The notes: generated from the letters alone by a model not told the origin. 32,866 bases of DNA from Oscillospiraceae bacterium (GCA_017461245.1 JAFTYW010000035.1:1-32866), one strand, 5' to 3'; counted from the first letter of the stretch, positions 8,215-16,078 are shown. Numbers and translations are program-made.

Positions 8215-8970
8215 TTAAGACTCAGAAGAATCGACCTCTATAAACTCTGTGTTGGGGAATGAGTTTTTCACTTCATCACTGAAATTATAATCTGTGATTA
8301 CAGCAGAAACCTGTGAGAAATCACAAAGAATTCGAGGTGCACCGAAATCTGTCTTGGAACTGTCTGCTATAAAAACAGACTTCTTTGAATTTTTTATCAT
8401 TGCTTTGATAAGATTGTAGTTGTTATTTCCAATATTGATTGTTCCGTTAGCAGTAAAAGAGCTTGTGGAGAAAAATGCAATACTTGCATTATAGGTTTCG
8501 GCCTGATTTGCAGCTTCAATTCCACTAACTACGTAGGGAGATTCGGTTATTCTCCCACCGAGACAAATAACACTTACTCGTAGTTCGCTCAAATATGCCG
8601 CTAAATTTATGTTGTTTGTAATAACTGTAATGTTATTGTACTTTTGAATATACTTTGCAAGATATTGAGATGTTGTTGATCCGTCTATAAAAATCGTCAT
8701 ACCATCGGAAAGCATCTTGGCGGCCTCTGTGGCAATCTTGCTTTTTATGTGTTTGTTTTTGTGGATTCTGAAAACAAGAGGAGCATATTTTCTTTTAATG
8801 CTCTCAGCTCCGCCGTGATTTCTTATAATTAAACCCTGCTTTTGCAGTTCGTTTAGGTCTCGATTTATTGTTGCGGTACTGTAGTGAAGTTCATCGCAGA
8901 GATATTTAACCGTTACGAATCCTTTTTCCTTGATAATTTCCAGAATTATATCTATTCTTTTTTGTGGCAT
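8215..8970 (-). CDS. DeoR-family transcriptional regulator (1)
   Basis: This is a 251-residue repressor-type regulator. The N-terminal DeoR helix-turn-helix (about residues 5-57; VKYLCDELHYSTATINRDLNELQKQGLI) is followed by HGGAES and a DeoR C-terminal sensor domain related to ribose-5-phosphate isomerase (about 75-230; IFIDGSTTSQYLAKYI, VITNNINLA, CLGGRI). Such proteins normally sense phosphorylated sugars. It is transcribed divergently from the large surface-protein gene at 9113, and their promoters overlap, so the surface protein and itself are its likely targets (inference). The start ATG (8970) has AGGTGTG just upstream. Confidence 0.93.
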   Translation of the reverse strand: MPQKRIDIILEIIKEKGFVTVKYLCDELHYSTATINRDLNELQKQGLIIRNHGGAESIKRKYAPLVFRIHKNKHIKSKIATEAAKMLSDGMTIFIDGSTTSQYLAKYIQKYNNITVITNNINLAAYLSELRVSVICLGGRITESPYVVSGIEAANQAETYNASIAFFSTSSFTANGTINIGNNNYNLIKAMIKNSKKSVFIADSSKTDFGAPRILCDFSQVSAVITDYNFSDEVKNSFPNTEFIEVDSSES

Positions 8971-9024
8971 TTTTCACACCTCAATTGAGAAAAAATGAGA
9001 AATCGTCAAAAATCACAATAGACA

Positions 9025-9052
9025 TTGATAATATTTGATAATCAACTATAAT
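9025..9052 (+). promoter_or_regulatory. Promoter of the surface-protein gene
   Basis: The -35 is TTGATA (9025-9030), the spacer is 16 bases and the -10 is TATAAT (9047-9052). The -10 overlaps the divergent DeoR -10 in the shared TATAATTATA, so only one polymerase can bind at a time. The spacer holds the 11-base palindrome TTGATAATCAA (9035-9045). Confidence 0.65.
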
Positions 9053-9079
9053 TATAAGCAGCATAAGTTAAAATGTCAA
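9051..9079 (-). promoter_or_regulatory. Promoter of DeoR gene (1)
   Basis: Read on the minus strand, this is a perfect TTGACA (9079-9074), a 17-base spacer and a perfect TATAAT (9056-9051). The -35 is half of the palindrome TGTCAAGTTGACA (9074-9086), a possible operator. Confidence 0.75.
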
Positions 9080-9112
9080 GTTGACATAAAAACTTAAAAA
9101 GGAGAAAAAACA

Positions 9113-12100
9113 ATGGGCAGTATTAAAAAGAGAACGTTAGCTCTGATTCTAACAGTAGCAATTTTTATGAGTGTAGTACCTTTTACGCTTGTAGCGAGTG
9201 CTGCGCCTGTAGATGACAACACAGTTATGTTTTCTGCAAATGACGATGCCGATGGTAAGCTGTATTATAACGGCTATTATACCTATGGCGAAAACGGTCT
9301 TGGTTATACCCAGGGGGGAATTTTGAAAAATTCTACCAACACCGGTTATAACACCAGCGGCGGACACGCATACCTTTTTGCTGATGAAATCGACAGCGAA
9401 AATATGTGGAAGTTTACATTTAACGTTGATGAAAACGGAAACCATGTTAAGTCAAGCGGCGGCGGAACATTTATTTTTCCGTTTTATTCCGATACTCACA
9501 ATCCTAACACTAAGGATGGTGCGATAGCAAATGAAGATGTAGAAACCCTTGGCGATAACTATGCAGACGCCAGCGAGTACACCCACCTTGCAATTCGTAT
9601 TAAGTTTGTTAACGATGGAAGCGGCAACTACAAGTCTGGCACAACACAGCCTTTATCCATTAACTTGCTTTCAGCTGAGGCAGGCGATGGTTCCTATGGC
9701 ACGTGGAATAAGAATGGCGTAGTATACTTCCAGGATATAAATACAGGTGAAAAGATTAAAGTAAATGAGGATGTAATGCAGATCCCTCTTGGTTTTGACG
9801 GATATATTGTATTTCCTTCTTCTGCGGTTGCAGGCAATACCGCCAAAACACTTGTAGATCTCGTTAAGGTTCACGTGTTCCTTCACTGGAACTGCGATCA
9901 CTCTTCAACCGACGCTACTGATAGTTGGGCAGGTACCGAGCTTTATGTCGGTGATATGATTCTCACCAAAAATATCAATTCCTTTAATCTTGTTTACGGT
10001 GCTCCTTCGTTTGATGTAACTTCAAACGACCATACAATTACAGTTATAAGCGATGATGCAAATGCAGTTTACTCATTTGACAAGGATGCAGAGGCTTCGG
10101 CTTGGCTTGCAAAAGATGCATTTAATGCTGCGGCTCAAAACCTTCCCAAAGGAACGAAGTACACAGTTTACGCAAAGTATGCTGCGGGAACAAAGGTTCT
10201 TTCCAAAGAGATATCAACGACTGCAAACGGAATTATAGGTTATCTTATGGATGTTCCCGAGAATGATGCGTACTATACTTATAAAAATAAGTATGTCGGT
10301 TGGGGAAGCAGACTTACTATGACGAGTAACCAGGATCCCTTCTCACAGTCGGCTTCGTACAATTCGCAGGGCGGTATCTATGCTCGCAAGTCGGGCGATG
10401 AATATTTCCTTATTCTCAATCCTCAGGAAGCTGAAAATACAGATGGAACTATTAAAGAATCCAACGGTGGAATATACTATAATTCCATAAGCGGCAGAGG
10501 CTTTAACGAAGACGGCAGTGTTTTAACAGGTATGCCCGAGGGTATTGAGACTGACAAGATTACTCACCTTGCATTTAGAATTAAGGTTCAGGGCGGAGAA
10601 AAAGACCAGTATTCAAGCCTTAGCTTAAGAACCAGCAGTTTTATCTATATGCAGAACTCTTACCTCATTGATAACAATACCGGTCTTGTTGTAAACCCCT
10701 ATTACAGAGATTATACCACTCCCCACAGAGTTGGAATAACAGGCGAATTTGATGGTTGGCTTGTAATAACCTACAAGAATCTTGGCTCCTCACACAGAAA
10801 GTATTTTGAGGAAACCGGCGGCTCGCTTGCGTTTTATTTCCACACAAGCGGCTGTACAAGCTCTGACCACGGAAAAGATACAAAGAGTAACTGGCAAAAC
10901 AAAATTTTTATGATTGGCGATATCGCAATTATAGAAAATGAAGAAGACTTTATAAATGCACACACAAAGTCCTACCAAACCGAGGGAGTTGCTCTTGGCG
11001 TTAACGACCTTGATTATATCGATAAACCATTTGAAGAGTCGGTAAATACCTTTGAGGCAACCATAAGACTTCCCAAAAATTATCCCCACTTTATAAGAGG
11101 CGGCGTAATTATGGGTAGCAGTGGTTTCCAGAGTAAATACGTAAACTATGAAGTTTATACAAACGGAAATCCGAGTGTTGTCTACAAGGCAGGCTCAACC
11201 GCTTACAGAAAAACCTTTGATCAGGTAAACGTTGCGACCGGAGAGTTTACCCACCTTGCATTTGTAAACGATAAAGAAGCAGATACCTTAACATGCTATG
11301 TGAACGGCAAAGTAGCACAGGTTCTCGAGGGCGCAATTCCCGAAGTAGTAAGTATGCGACCCGGCGTACTGGGCGGCGACTTTAGAGACGGCAACACTAT
11401 GCAGTTTCGAGGCGAAATCAAGAATATAGCGCTTTATAGCGATGCGCGCACCGCCGATGAAATCATGGCGGATATGACCGCTGTTGGAACCGACAATCTC
11501 ATGGCTCATTGGGATCTTACAAAGCCCGCTGTGCAGGGTGCTTATCTCGACGAGAGTGGAAATGAGCACAATATTATTCTCGGTAAACTTTGGCTCAAAG
11601 AAAAAGAGCCCGTAAAAGATTACGCCTATTCATTTGCCGTAGTTGGCGATACACAAATTGTTAATACAAGCTATCAGGATAGATTAGGCGGCATATATGA
11701 CTGGATAGTCGAAAATAAGAAATCAAAAAATATTCAGTATGTAATGGGCCTTGGCGATATTACCGACGGAAATAAGGACACAGAATGGACAGCCGCTGAT
11801 GCCGCAATTTCAAAGCTTGACGGGGTTGTTCCTTATTCGCTTGTTCGCGGAAATCACGACAGCAGTGAAAAATTCAACGCTACTCATGATAAAGCTCCGT
11901 ATAATACAACCTTTGCAGGAAGATATGATGACAAGCTTGAAAACACATATCGTGAGCTTGTAGTAAACGATATAAGATATCTTATCTTTACACTTGACTG
12001 TTGCCCCTCGGATGATGTTCTTGCTTGGGCAGGAAATATCATAGAGGCACACCCTCAGCACAACGTAATCATCACCACCCACGTTTATCTTACTAACGAG

Positions 12101-13702
12101 GGCAAGCATCACACATCCTCGGTTTCGCTGTATGGAAGTGGACCTAACAATGGTGATGGTATCTGGGAAAAACTTGTAAGCAAGTACGAAAACATAACAT
12201 TGGTACTCAGCGGACACGTTTCACAGAGCCGCGCAATCCTAAACCAGATCAAAGGCGACAACGGTAACATTGTAAGTGAAATGCTTATCGACCCTCAAGG
12301 AGTTGATCACACCCTTGGTGCAACCGGTATGGTTACAATGCTTTACTTCTCTGAGGACGGAAGCAGGGTTTCTGTTGAAACCTATTCAACCGTCAGAGAT
12401 ATGTACTATATATCACACGGCCAGTATGACTTTGATATTAATGTAATTAAGCACACCCACGCAGGCGGTACAGCAACATGTAAGGATAGGGCAGCTTGTG
12501 ATTACTGTAAAGAGGCTTACGGCGAAGTTGACGCAAAGGCACACGGCAGCAACACCGAAGTAAGAAACAAGAAGGATGCAGAGTGCGGCGTACCGGGCTA
12601 CACAGGAGATACCTGGTGCCTCGACTGCAACACCGAGATTGAAAAGGGCAAAGCGACCGACGCTCTCGAGCACAAGGGTGGCACCGCTACCTGTAAAGAT
12701 AAGGCGGTTTGCGATACCTGTAAGCAGCCTTACGGTGCGGTAGATGCCAAGGCACACGGCAGCAACACCGAAGTCAAAAACAAGAAGGATGCAGAGTGCG
12801 GCGTACCGGGCTACACAGGAGATACCTGGTGCCTCGACTGCAACACCGAGATTGAAAAGGGTAAAACGACCGACGCTCTCGAGCATAAGGGCGGCACCGC
12901 AACCTGTAAGGATAAGGCAATCTGCGATCTCTGTAAGATAGCTTACGGCGAAGTAGACAAAGATGCACACGGCAGCAACACCGAAGTCAAAAACAAGAAG
13001 GATGCAGAGTGCGTCGTACCGGGATACACAGGAGATACCTGGTGCCTTGACTGCAACACCGAGATTGAAAAGGGTAAAGCGACCAACGCTCTCGAGCATA
13101 AGGGCGGCGAAGCAACTTGTTCTGCAAAGGCAATCTGCGATGTCTGTAAGACAGCTTACGGCGAAGTAAAGGCAGACAACCACAAGAACACGGAGCTTAA
13201 GAATAAAAAGGATGCAAGCTGCGAAGCAGAAGGCTACACAGGCGACACCTGGTGTAAAGACTGCGATACCGAAGTCAAGAAGGGTGAAGCTATTAAGAAG
13301 CTTGACCACGTAGCAGCAGACGAGCTTGCTAACAAGAAGGACGCAACCACAACCGAGAAGGGTTATACCGGAGATAAGGTATGTAAAGATTGCGGCACAG
13401 TTATGGAAGCAGGTAAAGAGATCCCCGTTATCGTTGAGGATAATAAAGACGACGGTAATAAGGACGACTCTACTACAACTCCCGGCGGCGATGCAACAAC
13501 TCCCGACGACGATAAGACTGAGGGTGACGCCACCACAGGTGGAAGCAACACCGACGGTGACAACGCAGGTGCAGGTTCTGAGGATGATGGCAATCTTGCC
13601 CCCGAAACCGGCGACAACGCTTCTATCCTCCTTGCAGTTGTCATGGCTCTTATGGCAGGCGCAGTAGTTGTTCTTGCAAAGAAAAGAGCATTAAACAAAT
13701 AA
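9113..13702 (+). CDS. Large cell-surface LamG / metallophosphoesterase protein with Cys-rich repeats and sorting signal
   Basis: This is a secreted, probably wall-anchored protein of 1529 residues. In order, it has a signal peptide (about 1-30, cleavage near ASAAP) and two related N-terminal modules (about 35-310 and 380-625) sharing a THLAxRIK motif and a CDH/SDH...W...GD(M/I) ending. A LamG/concanavalin-type domain (about 647-790; FTHLAFVNDKEADTLTCYVNG) follows. The metallophosphoesterase domain (about 838-1090) has GDTQ (Asp846), GLGDITDGN (Asp882), GNHD (914-916), TTH (His990) and GHVS (His1035). Cysteine-rich repeats with a period of 71 residues span from 1118 to about 1400. An Asp/Thr-rich spacer, APETG (1496-1500), a hydrophobic helix and KKR close the protein. 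The last elements resemble an LPxTG-type sortase signal. The substrate is unknown; LamG modules suggest carbohydrate or host-surface binding. Two metal-ligand His residues are replaced (Gln848, Ser1037), so activity is uncertain. Confidence 0.9.
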   Translation: MGSIKKRTLALILTVAIFMSVVPFTLVASAAPVDDNTVMFSANDDADGKLYYNGYYTYGENGLGYTQGGILKNSTNTGYNTSGGHAYLFADEIDSENMWKFTFNVDENGNHVKSSGGGTFIFPFYSDTHNPNTKDGAIANEDVETLGDNYADASEYTHLAIRIKFVNDGSGNYKSGTTQPLSINLLSAEAGDGSYGTWNKNGVVYFQDINTGEKIKVNEDVMQIPLGFDGYIVFPSSAVAGNTAKTLVDLVKVHVFLHWNCDHSSTDATDSWAGTELYVGDMILTKNINSFNLVYGAPSFDVTSNDHTITVISDDANAVYSFDKDAEASAWLAKDAFNAAAQNLPKGTKYTVYAKYAAGTKVLSKEISTTANGIIGYLMDVPENDAYYTYKNKYVGWGSRLTMTSNQDPFSQSASYNSQGGIYARKSGDEYFLILNPQEAENTDGTIKESNGGIYYNSISGRGFNEDGSVLTGMPEGIETDKITHLAFRIKVQGGEKDQYSSLSLRTSSFIYMQNSYLIDNNTGLVVNPYYRDYTTPHRVGITGEFDGWLVITYKNLGSSHRKYFEETGGSLAFYFHTSGCTSSDHGKDTKSNWQNKIFMIGDIAIIENEEDFINAHTKSYQTEGVALGVNDLDYIDKPFEESVNTFEATIRLPKNYPHFIRGGVIMGSSGFQSKYVNYEVYTNGNPSVVYKAGSTAYRKTFDQVNVATGEFTHLAFVNDKEADTLTCYVNGKVAQVLEGAIPEVVSMRPGVLGGDFRDGNTMQFRGEIKNIALYSDARTADEIMADMTAVGTDNLMAHWDLTKPAVQGAYLDESGNEHNIILGKLWLKEKEPVKDYAYSFAVVGDTQIVNTSYQDRLGGIYDWIVENKKSKNIQYVMGLGDITDGNKDTEWTAADAAISKLDGVVPYSLVRGNHDSSEKFNATHDKAPYNTTFAGRYDDKLENTYRELVVNDIRYLIFTLDCCPSDDVLAWAGNIIEAHPQHNVIITTHVYLTNEGKHHTSSVSLYGSGPNNGDGIWEKLVSKYENITLVLSGHVSQSRAILNQIKGDNGNIVSEMLIDPQGVDHTLGATGMVTMLYFSEDGSRVSVETYSTVRDMYYISHGQYDFDINVIKHTHAGGTATCKDRAACDYCKEAYGEVDAKAHGSNTEVRNKKDAECGVPGYTGDTWCLDCNTEIEKGKATDALEHKGGTATCKDKAVCDTCKQPYGAVDAKAHGSNTEVKNKKDAECGVPGYTGDTWCLDCNTEIEKGKTTDALEHKGGTATCKDKAICDLCKIAYGEVDKDAHGSNTEVKNKKDAECVVPGYTGDTWCLDCNTEIEKGKATNALEHKGGEATCSAKAICDVCKTAYGEVKADNHKNTELKNKKDASCEAEGYTGDTWCKDCDTEVKKGEAIKKLDHVAADELANKKDATTTEKGYTGDKVCKDCGTVMEAGKEIPVIVEDNKDDGNKDDSTTTPGGDATTPDDDKTEGDATTGGSNTDGDNAGAGSEDDGNLAPETGDNASILLAVVMALMAGAVVVLAKKRALNK
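12464..13309 (+). repeat. Tandem 213-bp coding repeats (71-residue Cys-rich units)
   Basis: Units begin at 12464, 12677, 12890 and 13103. The first three are exactly 213 bp and nearly identical at DNA level; the fourth is diverged and slightly shorter (about 207 bp). A fifth partial unit follows to about 13430. Each unit has an ATCKDKAxCDxCK half and a GYTGDTWCLDC half, giving paired CxxC motifs that could bind zinc or form disulfides. Confidence 0.9.
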
Positions 13703-13723
13703 GTTTAATAAAAGCTTATAAAA

Positions 13724-13755
13724 ACGGCCCCCTCTGATGAGGGGGCTGTCATTTT
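13724..13755 (+). terminator. Terminator of the surface-protein gene
   Basis: The 11-bp G/C-rich stem ACGGCCCCCTC / GAGGGGGCTGT (one G-U pair) has loop TGAT and is followed by CATTTTT. Confidence 0.9.
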
Positions 13756-13784
13756 TGCAAAAAATGACTTAGGGAGAGAAAAAG

Positions 13785-13811
13785 GAGCAGGCCCAGCGCC
13801 TGCTCTTTTTA
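13785..13811 (+). terminator. Second terminator-like hairpin
   Basis: The stem GAGCAGGC / GCCTGCTC (13785-13792 and 13798-13805) is followed by a run of Ts. It lies about 35 bases after the first terminator with no gene between, so it is a back-up terminator or the edge of the repeat region. Confidence 0.7.
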
Positions 13812-13812
13812 G

Positions 13813-14142
13813 ATTGAAAACTGAAAATGCCATCGTAAACATTTACGTTGGCTTAATCTTGTAGGGGCGAACTGTGTTCGCCTGTATTATTTTATGGACC
13901 GTCCAGGAGGCCGGTCCCTACAAATCAAAATTCAACGTTCGATAAAATCTGTAGGGACAGGCCAACTCCGCTTCGCAACTGTATAAGTTCGGCTCGCCAA
14001 ATCATAGATTTGGAGCCTCACTTATCCGGACTGTCCGCAAGAGTAAACTCTTTTTAAATTGAAAATCGAAAATGGTAAATTGAAAATGTCATCGTAAATA
14101 TTTACGTTGGTTTAAAAATCGTAGGGACGAACTGTGTTCGCT
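13813..14142. repeat. Non-coding repeat region with two copies of a ~65-base unit
   Basis: Copy A (13813-13882) and copy B (14079-14142) share an ATTGAAAA start, ATCGTAAAnATTTACGTTGG, and GTAGGGrCGAACTGTGTTCGC. Each holds two short palindromes (CGTAAA..TTTACG and CGAACTGTGTTCG). Between them lie GGACCG / CGGTCC (about 13896-13917) and a long imperfect inverted repeat (13955-14036). I see no plausible gene in 13703-14217; the segment looks like a cluster of dispersed intergenic (REP/MITE-like) elements. Confidence 0.7.
13955..14036. repeat. Long imperfect inverted repeat (MITE-like)
   Basis: The outer arms are GGACAG (13955-13960) and CTGTCC (14031-14036). Inner arms ATAAGT..GGCT and AGCC..ACTTAT pair, and the tip is CCAAATC-ATA-GATTTGG (about 13997-14013). 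The whole can fold into one elongated hairpin of about 80 bases. Confidence 0.6.
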
Positions 14143-14157
14143 TGCCAAATACCCAAA

Positions 14158-14190
14158 TAAAAACGGGTGACCAGCGGCCACCCGTAAAAA
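14158..14190 (-). terminator. Terminator of the D-lactate dehydrogenase gene
   Basis: The stem ACGGGTGaCC / GGcCACCCGT (14163-14172 and 14176-14185) has loop AGC. On the minus strand it is followed by TTTTTATTT, downstream of the stop at 14218. Confidence 0.85.
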
Positions 14191-14217
14191 ATATCATTAT
14201 ATGGCTGTGATATGCGC

Positions 14218-15207
14218 CTACACACACTTATAGCAAATCCTGTTTTCACATTCGCCGTTTTCTATGAACGAAACAATATTCTGCGTTGTGGTTTCGGCGA
14301 TGCTTTTGAGCGCCTCCTCAGTCAGAAATGCTTGATGCGAGGTAATGATTACGTTTGGCATCGAAATAAGCCTTGCTAGTGTATCATCCTCAATAATGTG
14401 TCCCGATTTGTCCTCGAAAAACAGATCGGATTCTTCCTCGTAAACGTCAAGGCAGGCGGCACCGATCTTCCTCGACTTGATACCCTCAACAAGAGCATCA
14501 GTGTCAATAAGTCCACCTCTAGAGGTGTTTATGATAACAACGCCTTTTTTAAGCTTTTCAATGCTTTGCTTGCTTATAAGATGCTCGGTTTCATTTGTCA
14601 GCGGGCAATGTAAGGAAATAATGTCGCTCTTTTCAAAAAGCTCTTCTAATGAAACATATTTCGCGTTAACATTGCTGTTAGGATACTTGTCATAGGCAAT
14701 AACCTTCATTCCAAAGCCGTTGCAGATGTCGGCAAAAACGCTGCCAATTTTACCCGTGCCAACAATTCCTACAGTTTTTCCGTGCAAATCAAAGCCTGTA
14801 AGTCCGTTTAAGCTGAAGTTAAAATCCTTTGTGCGAATATATGCCTTGTGTATTCTTCTGATAGAGGTCAGAAGCATAGCCATAGCGTGCTCTGCAACAG
14901 CATAAGGCGAATAAGCGGGAACACGGCAAACCTGAAGCTTTCCGTTTGCGTGCTTGATGTCAACGTTGTTAAAACCTGCGCAGCGCAGCGCAATAAACTT
15001 AACTCCGTTCTGGTAAAGTTCATCAATGACCTCGGCATTAACACAGTCATTTACGAAAACGCAAACCCCGTCGTAGCCGCGGGTCAAGTCTACAGTATCG
15101 GGCGTAAGCTTGGTCTCAAAAAACTTGTATTTTATATTGTGCTTCTCGCCAAGCTCCTCAAAAGAGGGTTTGTCATATATCTTTGTGTCAAAAAATGCTA
15201 TTCTCAT
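14218..15207 (-). CDS. ldhA: D-lactate dehydrogenase (D-2-hydroxyacid dehydrogenase family)
   Basis: This is a fermentative NAD-dependent enzyme, 329 residues, reducing pyruvate to D-lactate. The Rossmann motif GIVGTGKIGSVFA is at about residues 150-162. Catalytic residues of the family are visible: Arg230 in NTSRGGLID, a Glu in DVYEEESDLFFEDKS, and a His in SHQAFLTEEAL. The stretch around DLFFEDKS and the HQAFLT motif are characteristic of LdhA-type D-lactate dehydrogenases rather than phosphoglycerate or hydroxyisocaproate dehydrogenases, although a related 2-oxoacid remains possible. GGAGG sits before the ATG at 15207. The gene is divergent from a Crp/Fnr-family regulator, which may control it in response to redox or metabolic state (inference). 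Confidence 0.9.
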   Translation of the reverse strand: MRIAFFDTKIYDKPSFEELGEKHNIKYKFFETKLTPDTVDLTRGYDGVCVFVNDCVNAEVIDELYQNGVKFIALRCAGFNNVDIKHANGKLQVCRVPAYSPYAVAEHAMAMLLTSIRRIHKAYIRTKDFNFSLNGLTGFDLHGKTVGIVGTGKIGSVFADICNGFGMKVIAYDKYPNSNVNAKYVSLEELFEKSDIISLHCPLTNETEHLISKQSIEKLKKGVVIINTSRGGLIDTDALVEGIKSRKIGAACLDVYEEESDLFFEDKSGHIIEDDTLARLISMPNVIITSHQAFLTEEALKSIAETTTQNIVSFIENGECENRICYKCV

Positions 15208-15237
15208 TGGTTTTCCTCCGTTTGTTTTCAGCTTTAT

Positions 15238-15265
15238 ATTATAGTTTCTTGACCTTTATTTGCAA
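15238..15265 (-). promoter_or_regulatory. Possible promoter of ldhA
   Basis: Read on the minus strand this is TTGCAA (15265-15260), a 16-base spacer and TATAAT (15243-15238). The -35 is imperfect. It overlaps the divergent regulator promoter. Confidence 0.45.
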
Positions 15266-15277
15266 ATATACTATAAT
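15249..15277 (+). promoter_or_regulatory. Promoter of the Crp/Fnr regulator gene
   Basis: This is TTGACC (15249-15254), a 17-base spacer and TATAAT (15272-15277). A strong GGAGG ribosome site precedes the start at 15308. Confidence 0.7.
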
Positions 15278-15307
15278 ATAAAAAAATAAATTTAATGCGG
15301 AGGAAAT

Positions 15308-15961
15308 ATGGAGCAGTACATTCCTTTAATTGAAAAAGTGCCTCTTTTCGCGGGCATACCTCAAAATAAAATAACCCAAGTTCTCTCTGCATTAAACGCA
15401 AGCGTTCAGAGCTATGATAAGGGCAGACCCATTTTCCGAGAGGGTGATGCGGTTACTCAGGCGGGCATAGTTCTCGACGGTAGAGTTGAAATTTTAAAAG
15501 AGGACTATCACGGAAACCGCACCTTGATCTCGGTTTTAAGCGAGGGAGAGCTTTTTGGTGAGGCGCTTTGTTGCACCGAAACTGAAATTCAGCCCTTTGA
15601 AATCGTTTCAGCAGAGCAGAGCAAAATCCTGCTTTTTGATTGCAAAGCCGTTATGGCAGGCACCTCATTTGAGTATTATGGACAGTTTATGAGAAATCTC
15701 CTTCAGGAAATTGCAGAAAAAAACCTTGTCCTGCGCCGCAAAATAACTCTTCTATCAAAAAGAACGACCCGAGAGAAAATAATGGAGTTTCTGCTCACAG
15801 AGTCGAAAAGGGTAGGGAAAAGCGAGTTTGATATTCCTTATGACCGTCAGCAGCTTGCGGATTTTTTGGGCGTAGACCGCAGCGCAATGTCTGCTGAAAT
15901 CAGCAAGCTTCGCCGTGACGGAGTTATCTCCGCTCATAAAAACCGTTTTATTATATTGTAA
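15308..15961 (+). CDS. Crp/Fnr-family transcriptional regulator
   Basis: This is a 217-residue regulator with an N-terminal cyclic-nucleotide-binding-like beta barrel (about residues 13-125; FREGDAVTQAGIVLDGRVEIL, LSEGELFGEAL). A long dimer helix and a C-terminal winged helix (about 150-215; YDRQQLADFLGVDRSAMSAEISKLRRDGVI) follow. No N-terminal Cys cluster of the FNR iron-sulfur type is present, so it is not a classical oxygen-sensing FNR. The effector is unknown. It is divergent from ldhA with overlapping promoters, making ldhA a likely target (inference). Confidence 0.92.
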   Translation: MEQYIPLIEKVPLFAGIPQNKITQVLSALNASVQSYDKGRPIFREGDAVTQAGIVLDGRVEILKEDYHGNRTLISVLSEGELFGEALCCTETEIQPFEIVSAEQSKILLFDCKAVMAGTSFEYYGQFMRNLLQEIAEKNLVLRRKITLLSKRTTREKIMEFLLTESKRVGKSEFDIPYDRQQLADFLGVDRSAMSAEISKLRRDGVISAHKNRFIIL

Positions 15962-15966
15962 GTCTA

Positions 15967-15995
15967 AAAAATCCCGATTATGTTGGGATTTTTTT
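15967..15995 (+). terminator. Terminator after the Crp/Fnr gene
   Basis: The stem AAAAATCCC / GGGATTTTT has a 9-base loop and a T-tail. Confidence 0.8.
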
Positions 15996-16015
15996 GTTTT
16001 TTCTCCGTATTTTGC

Positions 16016-16044
16016 TTGACAGTATATTTAAAGAATTGTATAAT
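16016..16044 (+). promoter_or_regulatory. Promoter of the Re-citrate synthase / aconitase / IDH operon
   Basis: This is a consensus promoter: TTGACA (16016-16021), a 17-base spacer and TATAAT (16039-16044). Such a strong promoter fits an operon controlled by repression. Confidence 0.85.
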
Positions 16045-16052
16045 TGTATACA
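16045..16052 (+). promoter_or_regulatory. Candidate GntR (FCD-type) operator
   Basis: The perfect palindrome TGTATACA begins right after the -10 and covers the expected transcription start. It resembles the TnGTnnACnA-type sites of FadR/VanR-subfamily GntR proteins, and such a regulator is the second gene of this operon. Autorepression is the natural reading (inference). Confidence 0.5.
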
Positions 16053-16078
16053 TAAACACTAAAAGGAGAGTGAATACG

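Noticed and set aside
9081-9109. Plus-strand TTGACA at 9081-9086 as promoter
   Set aside because: The expected -10 position is an A-run; it is better explained as the second half of the TGTCAAGTTGACA palindrome.
12413-13309. 298-codon minus-strand frame with repeats
   Set aside because: Mirror image of the 213-bp repeats in the surface-protein gene; the repetitive hydrophobic peptide follows from the codon pattern, not from selection.
12464-13309. Possible CRISPR array
   Set aside because: Repeats are 213 bp, contiguous, in-frame coding units without spacers.
15980-16078. Longer N-terminus for the Re-citrate synthase
   Set aside because: The extension would overlap the previous terminator and the TTGACA/TATAAT promoter; GTG 16079 has a proper ribosome site.
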